From positions 43,523 to 107,522 of the forward strand of contig JALFCF010000004.1 in NCBI GenBank assembly GCA_022771205.1: a DNA stretch of 64,000 nucleotides, read 5' to 3'. Below are positions 33,916-42,397 of this stretch, one piece after another. The number at the start of each line of letters is the position of its first letter. Position 1 is the stretch's first letter. The notes below the pieces were generated by a model. That model had not been told where the DNA came from and did no database searches. It was given only the letters and a program-made list of their open reading frames with translations. Origin of the DNA: Mycoplasmatota bacterium (GTDB lineage Bacteria > Bacillota_I > Bacilli_A > RF39 > UBA660). The position numbers and the translations under genes were made by a program.

Positions 33916-36270
33916 CTAGAATGCTTTCTCACCAGAACAACGTCCTACATTATTACATACGCGTGCAACTTGACTAACCCGAGAAGAACTACGCCAATGT
34001 CTAAATTCTGCAATAGGGAATTCAGCACATCCATAACCAGTACGTTGACTAGCACCAGAATTAAACTGCTTACCTTGAACTTTAATATATGAACCAGAAT
34101 GACGATATCCAGAAGCAGTCATAGAAATTTGCTGATACCAATAGCCACCATACCAACGACCATCAGGAGCTTGATTAGGAGTACTCCAATATCCACTAGC
34201 ACCTAAAGAAGGAGTAGCAGAATCAATATTATAAACAGTAAAAGAACACTGGGCAGTAGCACCATTAGAACCAGTAATAGTTAAAGTCTTGTTACCACCA
34301 GTAGTATAAGTACCCGTTGCTGATCTACAAGCAGTGCCGTCTGGATTTTTACAACCAACAGTTACAGTACGAGATGTAGTCCAGCCACCATTATTACCTG
34401 ATACCCCATTACAAGTAGGTGCAAGAGCTTGCCATTTAGCATATACATCAATATCACCTTCTTGTGAACTAGAAATACTTGTAATCTCATTAGTTAAAGA
34501 ACTATTAGTATACCATCCAGCAAAAGAATAATTAGAACGAGATGGATTATATAAAGTAGTAGTCTGTCCAACTTTATATTCACTTGGATTAGAAGGATTA
34601 TTAGTACCACCATTTAAATGATAAATAATCTTATATGTAGCTTGGATATTATCTACTTTAATTGAACAACTGCCAACACGCCCTACATTGTCTTTAACAT
34701 ATGCTGTATAAGTTCCATTTGCAGTAATTGTTTTTGTTGTTGTTGAAGAAAAACCACTACTAGAACTAGACCAAGAATAACTATTAACTCCAGACCCAGA
34801 ATCACTACCATTAACCGTTAAAGTAAGACTAGGTACTTTACTATTCGTACTCTTCGAAATAGTACAAGTAGGATTTGTTTTATCAACATAAACATTAACA
34901 GAACATGTTGTACTATTACCAGCATTATCTCTAATAACAACATCTTTAGTTTTAGTAGTATTATTATAAGTCACTGGATTTTGAGTCACACAACCACTAC
35001 CACTATCATTACATCCAGTGGTGATAGTACGATCACTAGCTGTCCATGAAGTGCTAGAACCATTATGAGTACCACAAGTTGGTGGTTTTTTATCAACATA
35101 AACATTAACAGCACAAGAATTACTATTTCCTGCCTTATCTTTTATTGTAATATCTTTTGTTTTTATTTCTTTACCTTTTGAATTAGTATCATTAAATGTT
35201 TCAGAATAAGAGGCTTGCACACAACCACTAGTTGCATCTCCACACTTAACAGAAACATTTCTTGTACCATTTGTCCATGTAGTACTCTCACTTTTAGTAC
35301 CACATACTGGTTTAGTCTTATCTATCATAACAGTAACTGGACAATTAATCTCTTCATTATTCTTTCCCAAAATAGTAACATAAGATTCATCTACATCACT
35401 AGTAAAAGTTCGTGAAAAGCTAGGTGACAAACACTTTGTTTTACTGTCAACACATCTAATACTAATCTTTCTACTCGTTGTAGAATTAGCAGCATTAAGC
35501 CAATCCCCATTATCTTTTAAATCCAAAGATGGACTTTGATTTCCACAACTTGGTAAACCTTTATCATAAATAGATAAAGATGCTGAATCAGACTTAACAT
35601 TTCCGTAAATATCATAAGCCGTAGCAACTACCTTAATAGCGCCAGGAACATATTTCTTTAAACTAATAGATTTATTAATTCCTTCACCTTCTACACCTGA
35701 ACCAGAAATACTATCAGAAGTATAAATAATTTGACCATTTTTATAAATTGAGTATTGGTAACTTCCAATTGCACTAAGACTATTAACAGAAACTACAATA
35801 TTAGCTTTAGAGTTTTCAATAGGACTAGCCTCAGTTAAAGTTACCTTTACAGTCAACTCAGATTCTATATCCTCGTGATGATCAATAGTATGAGCTGGAC
35901 ATTTTAAATATACAGTATAAATAAAATTTTTCTTAGAAGATTTAATCACTTGTACATAACTAGCATTAGTATCACATTCTGACTTTCCATAATCGACAAC
36001 ATCACCACGTTTTAAATAATTATTTTTAATTAACGTTTCTATTGTTACTTTCCTTGTTTGACCTACACTTTGTGACAATAAAGTTCTATGATCATTATAA
36101 TAACTTTTTGCTGCCAATATCAATTGATCCTCAACATTTTCATAAAAGCCTTGTTTTGAATTATCTAAAATACGAGAAATCGAAATGATAGCAATACTCA
36201 TCAAAATACCTAAAATCACAATAGCAGCCAATATTTCAACTAAAGTAAAACCTTTTTTATTCATACTCAT
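33916..36270 (-). CDS. Large prepilin-like protein with Ig-like repeats and an InlB-type repeat
   Basis: A ~785-residue protein with a textbook prepilin leader, KKGFTLVEILAAIVILGIL, cleaved before Phe in the family, followed by a helix and a pilin-like head (about 40-130; AAKSYYNDH, two cysteines, FIYTVYLKC). Then come a Cadherin/Ig-like segment, three or four Cys-containing Ig-like repeats (about 250-560; units such as KDIVIRDNAGNST and VNVYVDK.PTC), one InlB B-repeat-like domain (about 585-645; IIYHLNGGTN, FAGWYTN, VYAKW) and a Gly/Trp-rich end. Ordinary pilins have ~150 residues, so this is an adhesin carried on a pilin stem. Several starts are possible (GTG 36279, ATG 36276, 36270, 36264); AGGA suits 36270. 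No prepilin peptidase is in the window. Confidence 0.78.
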   Translation of the reverse strand: MSMNKKGFTLVEILAAIVILGILMSIAIISISRILDNSKQGFYENVEDQLILAAKSYYNDHRTLLSQSVGQTRKVTIETLIKNNYLKRGDVVDYGKSECDTNASYVQVIKSSKKNFIYTVYLKCPAHTIDHHEDIESELTVKVTLTEASPIENSKANIVVSVNSLSAIGSYQYSIYKNGQIIYTSDSISGSGVEGEGINKSISLKKYVPGAIKVVATAYDIYGNVKSDSASLSIYDKGLPSCGNQSPSLDLKDNGDWLNAANSTTSRKISIRCVDSKTKCLSPSFSRTFTSDVDESYVTILGKNNEEINCPVTVMIDKTKPVCGTKSESTTWTNGTRNVSVKCGDATSGCVQASYSETFNDTNSKGKEIKTKDITIKDKAGNSNSCAVNVYVDKKPPTCGTHNGSSTSWTASDRTITTGCNDSGSGCVTQNPVTYNNTTKTKDVVIRDNAGNSTTCSVNVYVDKTNPTCTISKSTNSKVPSLTLTVNGSDSGSGVNSYSWSSSSSGFSSTTTKTITANGTYTAYVKDNVGRVGSCSIKVDNIQATYKIIYHLNGGTNNPSNPSEYKVGQTTTLYNPSRSNYSFAGWYTNSSLTNEITSISSSQEGDIDVYAKWQALAPTCNGVSGNNGGWTTSRTVTVGCKNPDGTACRSATGTYTTGGNKTLTITGSNGATAQCSFTVYNIDSATPSLGASGYWSTPNQAPDGRWYGGYWYQQISMTASGYRHSGSYIKVQGKQFNSGASQRTGYGCAEFPIAEFRHWRSSSRVSQVARVCNNVGRCSGEKAF

Positions 36271-36303
36271 TATCATCACATCCTATCATAATTCTACAAT
36301 AAT

Positions 36304-36332
36304 ATAATAAATGAAAAATAATAGAAATACAA
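36304..36332 (-). promoter_or_regulatory. Possible promoter of the prepilin gene
   Basis: Minus strand: -35 TTGTAT (36332-36327), 17-base spacer, -10 TATTAT (36309-36304), in the 76-base gap between the RsiV-like gene and the prepilin. Confidence 0.45.
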
Positions 36333-36346
36333 GATAAAAAGTTATT

Positions 36347-37129
36347 CTATTTAGTAATACTAAACAAATAACTTTCATTATCGTAAAACTCTTCTTCTCC
36401 ATAAACTGAATATATAGAAAAAGAGCGATAAGCCACTAATGCACCATTTTTAACATAATAATGAACAGAATCTAAATAATCATAATTTTCTATACCTCTC
36501 CAAGATAAAAAGCAATCATAATTACATTCTTGAGCTGCAAAATAACCTTCATTAACTTCCTGTTGATAATACTTTTTAAATTGTGTCTCTATTTTTTTTC
36601 TAACATCTTCTTTTGTCACACCAAATAAAGATAATAATTCATCATCACTCATTAAAGTTTGTGTATTTAAATTAAAATTATATGTATAAAAAGTAACATC
36701 AGGAAAAGAAAAGCCAGCACTATAATCAGACATTCTAAGTAAAACAGATAGAACTTTCCCATTAAGCTGAGAATCATAAACCATCAAATTATTTTTATTT
36801 TCTAAAAAAGAATCAGCATATGTCTGAATTGTCTGATTAACCAATTTAGCATCTTTACTATCAATATTAATATAAGGTATTTCATTATGCATATTATGTC
36901 TATTAGTAAAAGTATCTGCTGTATAAACTAAATATTGTGAAGAATCTTCTTTAATATAATTATAATTACTATAATAATTTTTATAGAAAAAATACCATAT
37001 TAAAAAAGCTGCTAATAGTAAAACACCAAACCAAATTAGAAACTTTCTACCGTCAAAAGAAGAGTTGTTTTTTCTAAATCTAATTTTTTTCCTTTTTTGA
37101 ACTGACTCTTTTTGAACAACATCAAACAT
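36347..37129 (-). CDS. Membrane-anchored protein, RsiV/DUF3298-like outer domain
   Basis: A 260-residue protein with a basic cytoplasmic N-terminus (1-28), one membrane helix (about 31-50) and an outer domain. The outer part has the run of an RsiV/DUF4163-DUF3298 fold: EIPYINIDSKDAKLVNQTI, then YTYNFNLNTQTLMSDDELL, then YVKNGALVAYRSFSIYSVYGEEEF. In RsiV the domain binds lysozyme; in other proteins it is a general cell-wall-facing module. No sigma factor gene is adjacent, and the N-terminus is not a clear anti-sigma domain. AGGAGG precedes ATG 37129, and it lies eight bases from the NlpC gene. Confidence 0.55.
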   Translation of the reverse strand: MFDVVQKESVQKRKKIRFRKNNSSFDGRKFLIWFGVLLLAAFLIWYFFYKNYYSNYNYIKEDSSQYLVYTADTFTNRHNMHNEIPYINIDSKDAKLVNQTIQTYADSFLENKNNLMVYDSQLNGKVLSVLLRMSDYSAGFSFPDVTFYTYNFNLNTQTLMSDDELLSLFGVTKEDVRKKIETQFKKYYQQEVNEGYFAAQECNYDCFLSWRGIENYDYLDSVHYYVKNGALVAYRSFSIYSVYGEEEFYDNESYLFSITK

Positions 37130-37137
37130 AGTTCCTC

Positions 37138-37974
37138 CTAATTAACACCTTTTATTCGCATAATTCCACGTACTGTTCTATACTTATATGAAGGTGATAT
37201 CTTTATACCAGACCTAGTACTAGCAGCATGAACCATTTCCTCACCATTACCAGTAAGAATTCCTACATGCCCATTATACATTACAACATCTCCAGCTTTT
37301 ATTTTTCCATCTGTAACCAAAGTATACATATTAGTTTGATTCCACATAGCATCAGTCTGTGAAATTAAATTAATACCAAAATGAGCAAAAACATAAGAAA
37401 CAAACCCAGAACAATCAGCACAGACATTAGGATCCTTACCACCCCAACAATATCTACCACCTACAAATGATTTTGCATACTCAACAATTGCCTTTCCTGT
37501 AGCACTACCATCACCAACAGCTCCATCGCCACCAGTAACTTCTGCATCATCATAATCTTCAGGTTGTAAAATAAAACTTTTAGGCTTCTTATCAGTAGTA
37601 GAAACATAAGTACTATTTTCCTTTTTTAATACTTCCCTAGAAATACGAGCAGTATCCCAACATGCTCCCAACTGAAAAGAACCAATGTCTGCTGGAACTA
37701 AGCTGATAGCCAAATTAACTAAAAAAGGAACAAAAAAGCACAATAGAGCTGCAAAGAACTTATTTAACAAACTTTTCTTCTTTTTATTATCATCTGGATT
37801 AATTAACAACTGAGTAAATTGGATAGCTAAACCCACCATTAAAATAATAGGAACAACCAATTGTATCAAATCTAAAATTTGTCTTAATATATCCAAAAGT
37901 GTTAACAACCCATAGTCTGTACAACAAGTGCCCAGAGCCTCACTGCAATTAAGGATCTGTACAAAATCACTCAT
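37138..37974 (-). CDS. VirB2-like membrane module fused to NlpC/P60 peptidase
   Basis: A 278-residue protein. Residues about 24-97 form two membrane helices joined by a charged loop (VVPIILMVGLAIQFTQLL, NPDDNKKKK, then LLCFFVPFLVNLAISLV), the same hairpin as the VirB2-like proteins at 13884 and 12565. After a ~60-residue linker comes an NlpC/P60 domain (about 160-278): GRYCWGG, CADCSGFVSYVFAHFG with the catalytic Cys, YNGHVGILTGNG with the catalytic His, and MVHAAS. The enzyme should cut peptidoglycan stem peptides at the outer face. NlpC domains are usual partners of T4SS, but this fusion is new to me. It follows trmR by 12 bases. Confidence 0.72.
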   Translation of the reverse strand: MSDFVQILNCSEALGTCCTDYGLLTLLDILRQILDLIQLVVPIILMVGLAIQFTQLLINPDDNKKKKSLLNKFFAALLCFFVPFLVNLAISLVPADIGSFQLGACWDTARISREVLKKENSTYVSTTDKKPKSFILQPEDYDDAEVTGGDGAVGDGSATGKAIVEYAKSFVGGRYCWGGKDPNVCADCSGFVSYVFAHFGINLISQTDAMWNQTNMYTLVTDGKIKAGDVVMYNGHVGILTGNGEEMVHAASTRSGIKISPSYKYRTVRGIMRIKGVN

Positions 37975-37986
37975 AATACCACCCCA

Positions 37987-38580
37987 CTACTTTTTTATAC
38001 TAACCGAAATTCCATCTCCTATGTCAAAAAATTCAGTATTATATTTTTCATTTGTCTCCAAAAATTTTATATAATCTTTAATTTTTCGAACCAATGCTCT
38101 TAAATTTCTACTTTTAATTTCAGAATCATTTTTATCAACTAATCCATGAAACTTTAAATTATCTGTGATAATAGCTCCATTACAATTCAAATTACGTTCA
38201 AACATTTCAAAAAACTTAATACTTTGAGCCTTAGCAGCATCAATAAAAATTAAATCAAACTTATCATCCAATTTAACATTAAAAGCATCATTGTAAATTA
38301 AAGTAATTCTATCTTCCAAACCTAATAATTTTACATTTTTTAAAGCTTCTAAATATCTAACTTCATCTCGCTCAATAGTAGTAATTTTTACATTAACATC
38401 TACAAGTGCCATCATAATTGCAGAATAACCAATCGCAGTACCTATTTCTAAAATTGATTTCACATGATTCTTCAAAATGTATGTAGTCAAAAAATTTATA
38501 CCATCATCCATCATAATAGGAACGTTATTTGTTTCTGCATACTGTTTTATCTCACGAATCACAGCATACTTATCTACCAT
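37987..38580 (-). CDS. trmR: tRNA 5-hydroxyuridine methyltransferase TrmR
   Basis: A 197-residue class I methyltransferase of the YrrM/TrmR type, which uses S-adenosylmethionine to turn 5-hydroxyuridine at tRNA position 34 into 5-methoxyuridine. The SAM motif ILEIGTAIGYSAIMMA, the acidic strand TTIERDE and the metal/catalytic loop FDLIFIDAAKAQ are present. It works after TrhP1/TrhP2, encoded downstream beyond the inserted cassette. Start ATG 38580 has AGGTG seven bases upstream; the gene overlaps the end of mltG. Confidence 0.85.
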   Translation of the reverse strand: MVDKYAVIREIKQYAETNNVPIMMDDGINFLTTYILKNHVKSILEIGTAIGYSAIMMALVDVNVKITTIERDEVRYLEALKNVKLLGLEDRITLIYNDAFNVKLDDKFDLIFIDAAKAQSIKFFEMFERNLNCNGAIITDNLKFHGLVDKNDSEIKSRNLRALVRKIKDYIKFLETNEKYNTEFFDIGDGISVSIKK

Positions 38581-39644
38581 ATCCAATCACCTTTATCTTT
38601 AATTTCTTGTACCATAGCTTCATGCTCTGACAATGTACTAGTATAAAATATATTTCCATTCTTATCAGCTACAAAATATAAATAATTACTATCCGTAGGT
38701 TCAATACTTGCTTTTAGACTAGATAAACTAGGATTACAAATAGGACCAATAGGCATCTGACCTCGCATATTAGAAGCCCTTGTATTATAAGGATTAATTG
38801 TAGCAAATTGAGCTGTCGTTAAATCACTAGTCATTGGATACTGTAAAGCATAATAGGTTGTAACATCACTGCCTAAATTCATATTAGCCGCTATCCTATT
38901 TTCAAAAATACCAGCTATCATCTTACGGTTATCTGTATTAGTTCCTTCAAGTTCAACTAAAGATGCCATAGTCATATAATAATGTACATTATCTTGAATT
39001 TGACTTCTATATGGCTCCAATTCTTTTTCCATTTCATTTAACATGGTTTCAACAATAGTAGAAATACTAACATCTCTATCATCAAACTGATAAGTATCAG
39101 GAGCTAAATATCCTTCTAAAGGATAATAAATTCCATCCTGAAAAATAGAATCAGTCAAAAACCAATATTTTTGTCTTAAATTATCCAAAAAATTTCTATC
39201 ATTTAATGTATTTAAAACCTCAGTTTCTGAATGATTGGTAGCCTTAGCAATATCTTTAGCATAATCCGTAATACGCATTCCTTCTTTAAAAGTAATAGTA
39301 ATAACATCAGGATTATACTTACTACCAGAAATCAACTCAGAAATAATATCCTCCATAGACATATCTTGCCTAAATAAATATGTAGATGCCTGTAAATACA
39401 AATTCCCCTTACTTTTGACGGTAATAGTAAACAACACTTCACTACGTATTAAATTATTTTCTTTTAATATTTTTGCAATTCCCGTAACACCAGTTCCACT
39501 TGGAACAACAATTTCAATTTTCTCATGACTATTTTTATCTACAGGACTTGCCAAAAACAAATAAACTGCCGCCAGTAAAATTAAAAGAGACCCCATCATA
39601 ACCAAAAAAATTAATAATGGTTTTGGCCTTCTTCTCACTACCAT
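38574..39644 (-). CDS. mltG: Endolytic murein transglycosylase MltG
   Basis: A 356-residue membrane-anchored enzyme (helix about 11-30) that cuts nascent glycan strands and so sets their length. The LysM-like region (FKEGMRITDYAKDIA) and the YceG core are visible: LEGYLAPDTYQF, the catalytic loop MASLVELEG with its Glu near residue 229, and NPYNTRASNMRGQMPIGPICNP. The order with ruvX, yrzB and trmR is the standard Bacillota one. GGAGGGG precedes the ATG. Confidence 0.9.
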   Translation of the reverse strand: MVVRRRPKPLLIFLVMMGSLLILLAAVYLFLASPVDKNSHEKIEIVVPSGTGVTGIAKILKENNLIRSEVLFTITVKSKGNLYLQASTYLFRQDMSMEDIISELISGSKYNPDVITITFKEGMRITDYAKDIAKATNHSETEVLNTLNDRNFLDNLRQKYWFLTDSIFQDGIYYPLEGYLAPDTYQFDDRDVSISTIVETMLNEMEKELEPYRSQIQDNVHYYMTMASLVELEGTNTDNRKMIAGIFENRIAANMNLGSDVTTYYALQYPMTSDLTTAQFATINPYNTRASNMRGQMPIGPICNPSLSSLKASIEPTDSNYLYFVADKNGNIFYTSTLSEHEAMVQEIKDKGDWIW

Positions 39645-39670
39645 AAATACCCCTCCAGAAAAATAAAGAA

Positions 39671-39964
39671 CTATTGCTCATTATCTTGATTATTTGCTTG
39701 TTTTCTAACTTCTTCTTGTAATGTTTCAAGAATAGTTTCAATAACTTTCCATTCTTTTTCTGTTTCTATAGCTTCTAATTTACTATTAGGATCATTAGGA
39801 TCATAAATAGAAGCATAAACTTCAACATTCCCTTCTGCATCCTTTGTATTATCTGTATATACAATATAGTTTTTATGAGTTTCTTCACTTTCAAAAGTAA
39901 ATAAAACATCATATACTATTTCATTACCAGCTTCATCAATCATTGTAAAACTATTTTTTTTCAT
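39671..39964 (-). CDS. DUF1292 (YrzB-like) protein
   Basis: A 97-residue acidic soluble protein of the YrzB/DUF1292 family: FTMIDEAGNEIVYDVLFTFE, then YIVYTDNT and WKVIETILETL. The function of the family is not established. It sits in the conserved place between ruvX and mltG, overlaps ruvX by four bases (ATGA), and has AAGGAG upstream. Confidence 0.85.
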   Translation of the reverse strand: MKKNSFTMIDEAGNEIVYDVLFTFESEETHKNYIVYTDNTKDAEGNVEVYASIYDPNDPNSKLEAIETEKEWKVIETILETLQEEVRKQANNQDNEQ

Positions 39965-40380
39965 TTATTCTTCTCCTTATCTAAAAATGTTTGTAATATT
40001 ATAGTTGCCGCTACACTATCTACTACTTTTTTTCTATTTTTTCTAGAAACATCAGCTTGAATAAGCATATTAGTAGCACTCATTGTAGACAATCTCTCAT
40101 CTTGTAAATATACAGGAATAGATAAAACCTTCTCTAAATCTTTTTTAAACTTTAAACTAAGTTCACCCTTAGGACCAATTGAATTATTCATATTTTTAGG
40201 AAATCCTAAAACAATTGCATCTATCTTTAATTGATCAACCAAAGAAATTACTTCTTTAATTAACCTACTATATTCTTCTTGATGTCGAATAACTCCATAA
40301 CTAGACGCAATCACTCCAGTAATATCACTGGTAGCAATTCCTAACGTACGGCTTCCTAAATCAAGACCTAAATATCTCAT
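39961..40380 (-). CDS. ruvX: RuvX/YqgF RNase H-like nuclease
   Basis: A 139-residue RNase H-fold protein. The start MRYLGLDLGSRTLGIATSD holds the first catalytic Asp; VLGFPKNMN, DERLSTMSA and the late Asp in VDSVAATIILQ complete the YqgF pattern. The family acts on Holliday junctions and in rRNA processing. It overlaps both neighbours by four bases, in the usual ireB-ruvX-yrzB order. Confidence 0.93.
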   Translation of the reverse strand: MRYLGLDLGSRTLGIATSDITGVIASSYGVIRHQEEYSRLIKEVISLVDQLKIDAIVLGFPKNMNNSIGPKGELSLKFKKDLEKVLSIPVYLQDERLSTMSATNMLIQADVSRKNRKKVVDSVAATIILQTFLDKEKNK

Positions 40381-40631
40381 TGATGATTTTTATAAAACTC
40401 CTGCAATAAAACTTCTATAATTTTAGCTCTATCTATCTGTTGTATTTTATTACGAGCATCTTGATAGCTAGAAATATAACCAGGATCACCACTAATTAAA
40501 TATCCAACAATCTGGTTACTAGGATTATATCCTCGTTCTTCTAAAGAACCCCATACTTCCTCAAGAATATCACTGATAAAACGATTATCAATATCTTTTA
40601 CATTAAATAGACTAGTCTTATCTTGTGGCAT
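40377..40631 (-). CDS. ireB: IreB (DUF965) regulatory protein
   Basis: An 84-residue protein with the DUF965 pattern: TSLFNVKDIDNR, EVWGSLEERGYNPSNQIVGYLISGDPGYI. In Enterococcus IreB is a phosphorylation target of the wall-stress kinase IreK; that role is carried over by similarity. It is the first gene of the ruvX-mltG-trmR unit, with GAGGTG upstream of ATG 40631. Confidence 0.93.
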   Translation of the reverse strand: MPQDKTSLFNVKDIDNRFISDILEEVWGSLEERGYNPSNQIVGYLISGDPGYISSYQDARNKIQQIDRAKIIEVLLQEFYKNHQ

Positions 40632-40690
40632 AATATCACCTCACTATAATATAATTCTATTTTAGCATCGATTAAAAACTATTACAACTA

Positions 40691-40719
40691 AAAAAAAGAA
40701 TATTCCTAATAGAATATTC
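40691..40719 (-). terminator. Terminator of the rhomboid gene
   Basis: Two identical, self-complementary 8-base arms (40698-40705 and 40712-40719), six-base loop, followed by T residues on the minus strand, just after the stop at 40722. Confidence 0.75.
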
Positions 40720-40721
40720 AC

Positions 40722-41870
40722 CTAAGCTATATAAATAAAAGCCATATAAATTGAGAACGCCAAAAAAATACCAGTAATAATCCAACCATTAATTCGTTCA
40801 AACCAACTACTTTTATCTTTCACTCCCAATGCAATTGCCATCAAAGAACCACCAATAAGGCCACCAATATGAGCAAAATTATCTACTCCAGACATCATGA
40901 ACCCTAAGAACAAATTCAAAAGAATCAATGGTATAATTTGACTCTTAACAACATTACCTAAATATACACGATAATGGTATCCAAAATAAACAAGCGCTCC
41001 CATAAGACCAAATATAGCACCACTAGCTCCAACAGATGCATAATTTCCAAAAATCATAGAAAATAAAGCACCACTAACACCAGCAACCAAATAAATAATT
41101 AAAAATTTAATTCTACCCAAAAAGTTTTCTACTTGTGAACCAATAACATACAAAGCATAACAGTTAAACAATAAATGTACAAAACCACCATGTAAAAATA
41201 TTCCAGTAAGTAAACGATATGTCTGTCCTTCTCGAATAGCAGGCCCCCAAACAGAAAAATTCGCAATCAAATCATCATATAAACCAAATAAAACAGGTAT
41301 GACATACAAAATAACATTCACCGCAATTAACCAATAAGTAATCATTGGAAAATTATTTTTAAAAACCGCGTTAATCTTTTTTGCATCCTTTTTATTATGT
41401 TCATTAATATCACTAGTGATTTTAGCAAACAAAGCAATCCCTTTTTCATTAAACTTTAATTTTTTAGTTAAATCTGGAAATTCTCGTTTTATAACATCAC
41501 TATTCTTAAAATCTGCTTCTGTATTAATCTTAACACATTCTACATTAGGAATAGCATGAATATCTTGACTTACATTTTCTCCCATATCTAAAAAAATACT
41601 TAATGTATTCATATGAAAAGATAATGTTTTCTTTTTAATCTTTTTTACAATTCGTTTTGTTTTAAAAACATCAAAGTTAAATTGTTCATCATTATGGATA
41701 TAATTTGACACAATTCGAACAACTTTATAATCTTCCTCAAGATTTTCTAACCAAATTTCATTTTCAACCCCTTGCAAAATGATAGGATTATAATTTTTGT
41801 CTATAATAAAATAATGAAGTAATTTCATCACAAGAATATTCTTGTCATCCATTAAAATTTCATTTTCCAT
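40722..41870 (-). CDS. Rhomboid-family intramembrane serine protease
   Basis: A 382-residue protein with a ~165-residue soluble N-terminus and about seven membrane helices. The rhomboid motifs are present: HLLFNCYALYVIG, the catalytic Ser in GASGAIFGLMGAL (near residue 282) and the catalytic His in DNFAHIGGLIGG (near 334). It cleaves membrane proteins within the bilayer. The long N-terminus resembles the soluble domain of GluP-type rhomboids. Single-gene unit with GGAGGG before ATG 41870 and a terminator behind it. Confidence 0.88.
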   Translation of the reverse strand: MENEILMDDKNILVMKLLHYFIIDKNYNPIILQGVENEIWLENLEEDYKVVRIVSNYIHNDEQFNFDVFKTKRIVKKIKKKTLSFHMNTLSIFLDMGENVSQDIHAIPNVECVKINTEADFKNSDVIKREFPDLTKKLKFNEKGIALFAKITSDINEHNKKDAKKINAVFKNNFPMITYWLIAVNVILYVIPVLFGLYDDLIANFSVWGPAIREGQTYRLLTGIFLHGGFVHLLFNCYALYVIGSQVENFLGRIKFLIIYLVAGVSGALFSMIFGNYASVGASGAIFGLMGALVYFGYHYRVYLGNVVKSQIIPLILLNLFLGFMMSGVDNFAHIGGLIGGSLMAIALGVKDKSSWFERINGWIITGIFLAFSIYMAFIYIA

Positions 41871-41935
41871 CTAATCCCTCCAAAATACTAATAATATTAT
41901 ATACTAAAACATAAAATAAAGAAAGAGGTGTTTTT

Positions 41936-42397
41936 ATGAAGAAATTTGTAAAATTTATATTAATATTATTACCATGGTTTTTATCATCTTTGACTCCTAT
42001 AGATAAAAACTATTATAAAAATTTAAATCTCCCATGGTTTGCTCCACCATCCATTGCATTTGGTATAATATGGACTATTTTATATATTAGCATTGCTATT
42101 AGTATCTATAAAATAATAAATAATGATAATAAAAAGGATATACCAAATTCATATAAGTATACCCTAATATTAAACTATATAGCAAACCAAAGCTTTCAAC
42201 CACTATTTTTTTATTTAAAAAACAACTTTTTAGGATTCATTTTATGTATTATAACTTTTATTACTTCTTTATTTTTATATAAAGAGACAAAAGATGTAAA
42301 TAACAGTTCTGCTAAGTTCCTAATTCCTTATATTATATTCACTTTATATGCTACTATTCTATCCCTATCAATTTATTTACTAAATATTACTCATTAA
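41936..42397 (+). CDS. TspO/MBR family membrane protein
   Basis: A 153-residue protein with five hydrophobic helices, the TspO layout. Family signatures include YYKNLNLPWFAPPSIAFGIIWTILY (split here as YKNLNLPWFAPP and IIWTILY) and NQSFQPLFFYLKN. TspO proteins bind porphyrins and related ligands. It is one of the few plus-strand genes; AGAGGTG precedes ATG 41936. Its 3' end overlaps that of the histidine kinase gene on the other strand by 11 bases. Confidence 0.82.
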   Translation: MKKFVKFILILLPWFLSSLTPIDKNYYKNLNLPWFAPPSIAFGIIWTILYISIAISIYKIINNDNKKDIPNSYKYTLILNYIANQSFQPLFFYLKNNFLGFILCIITFITSLFLYKETKDVNNSSAKFLIPYIIFTLYATILSLSIYLLNITH

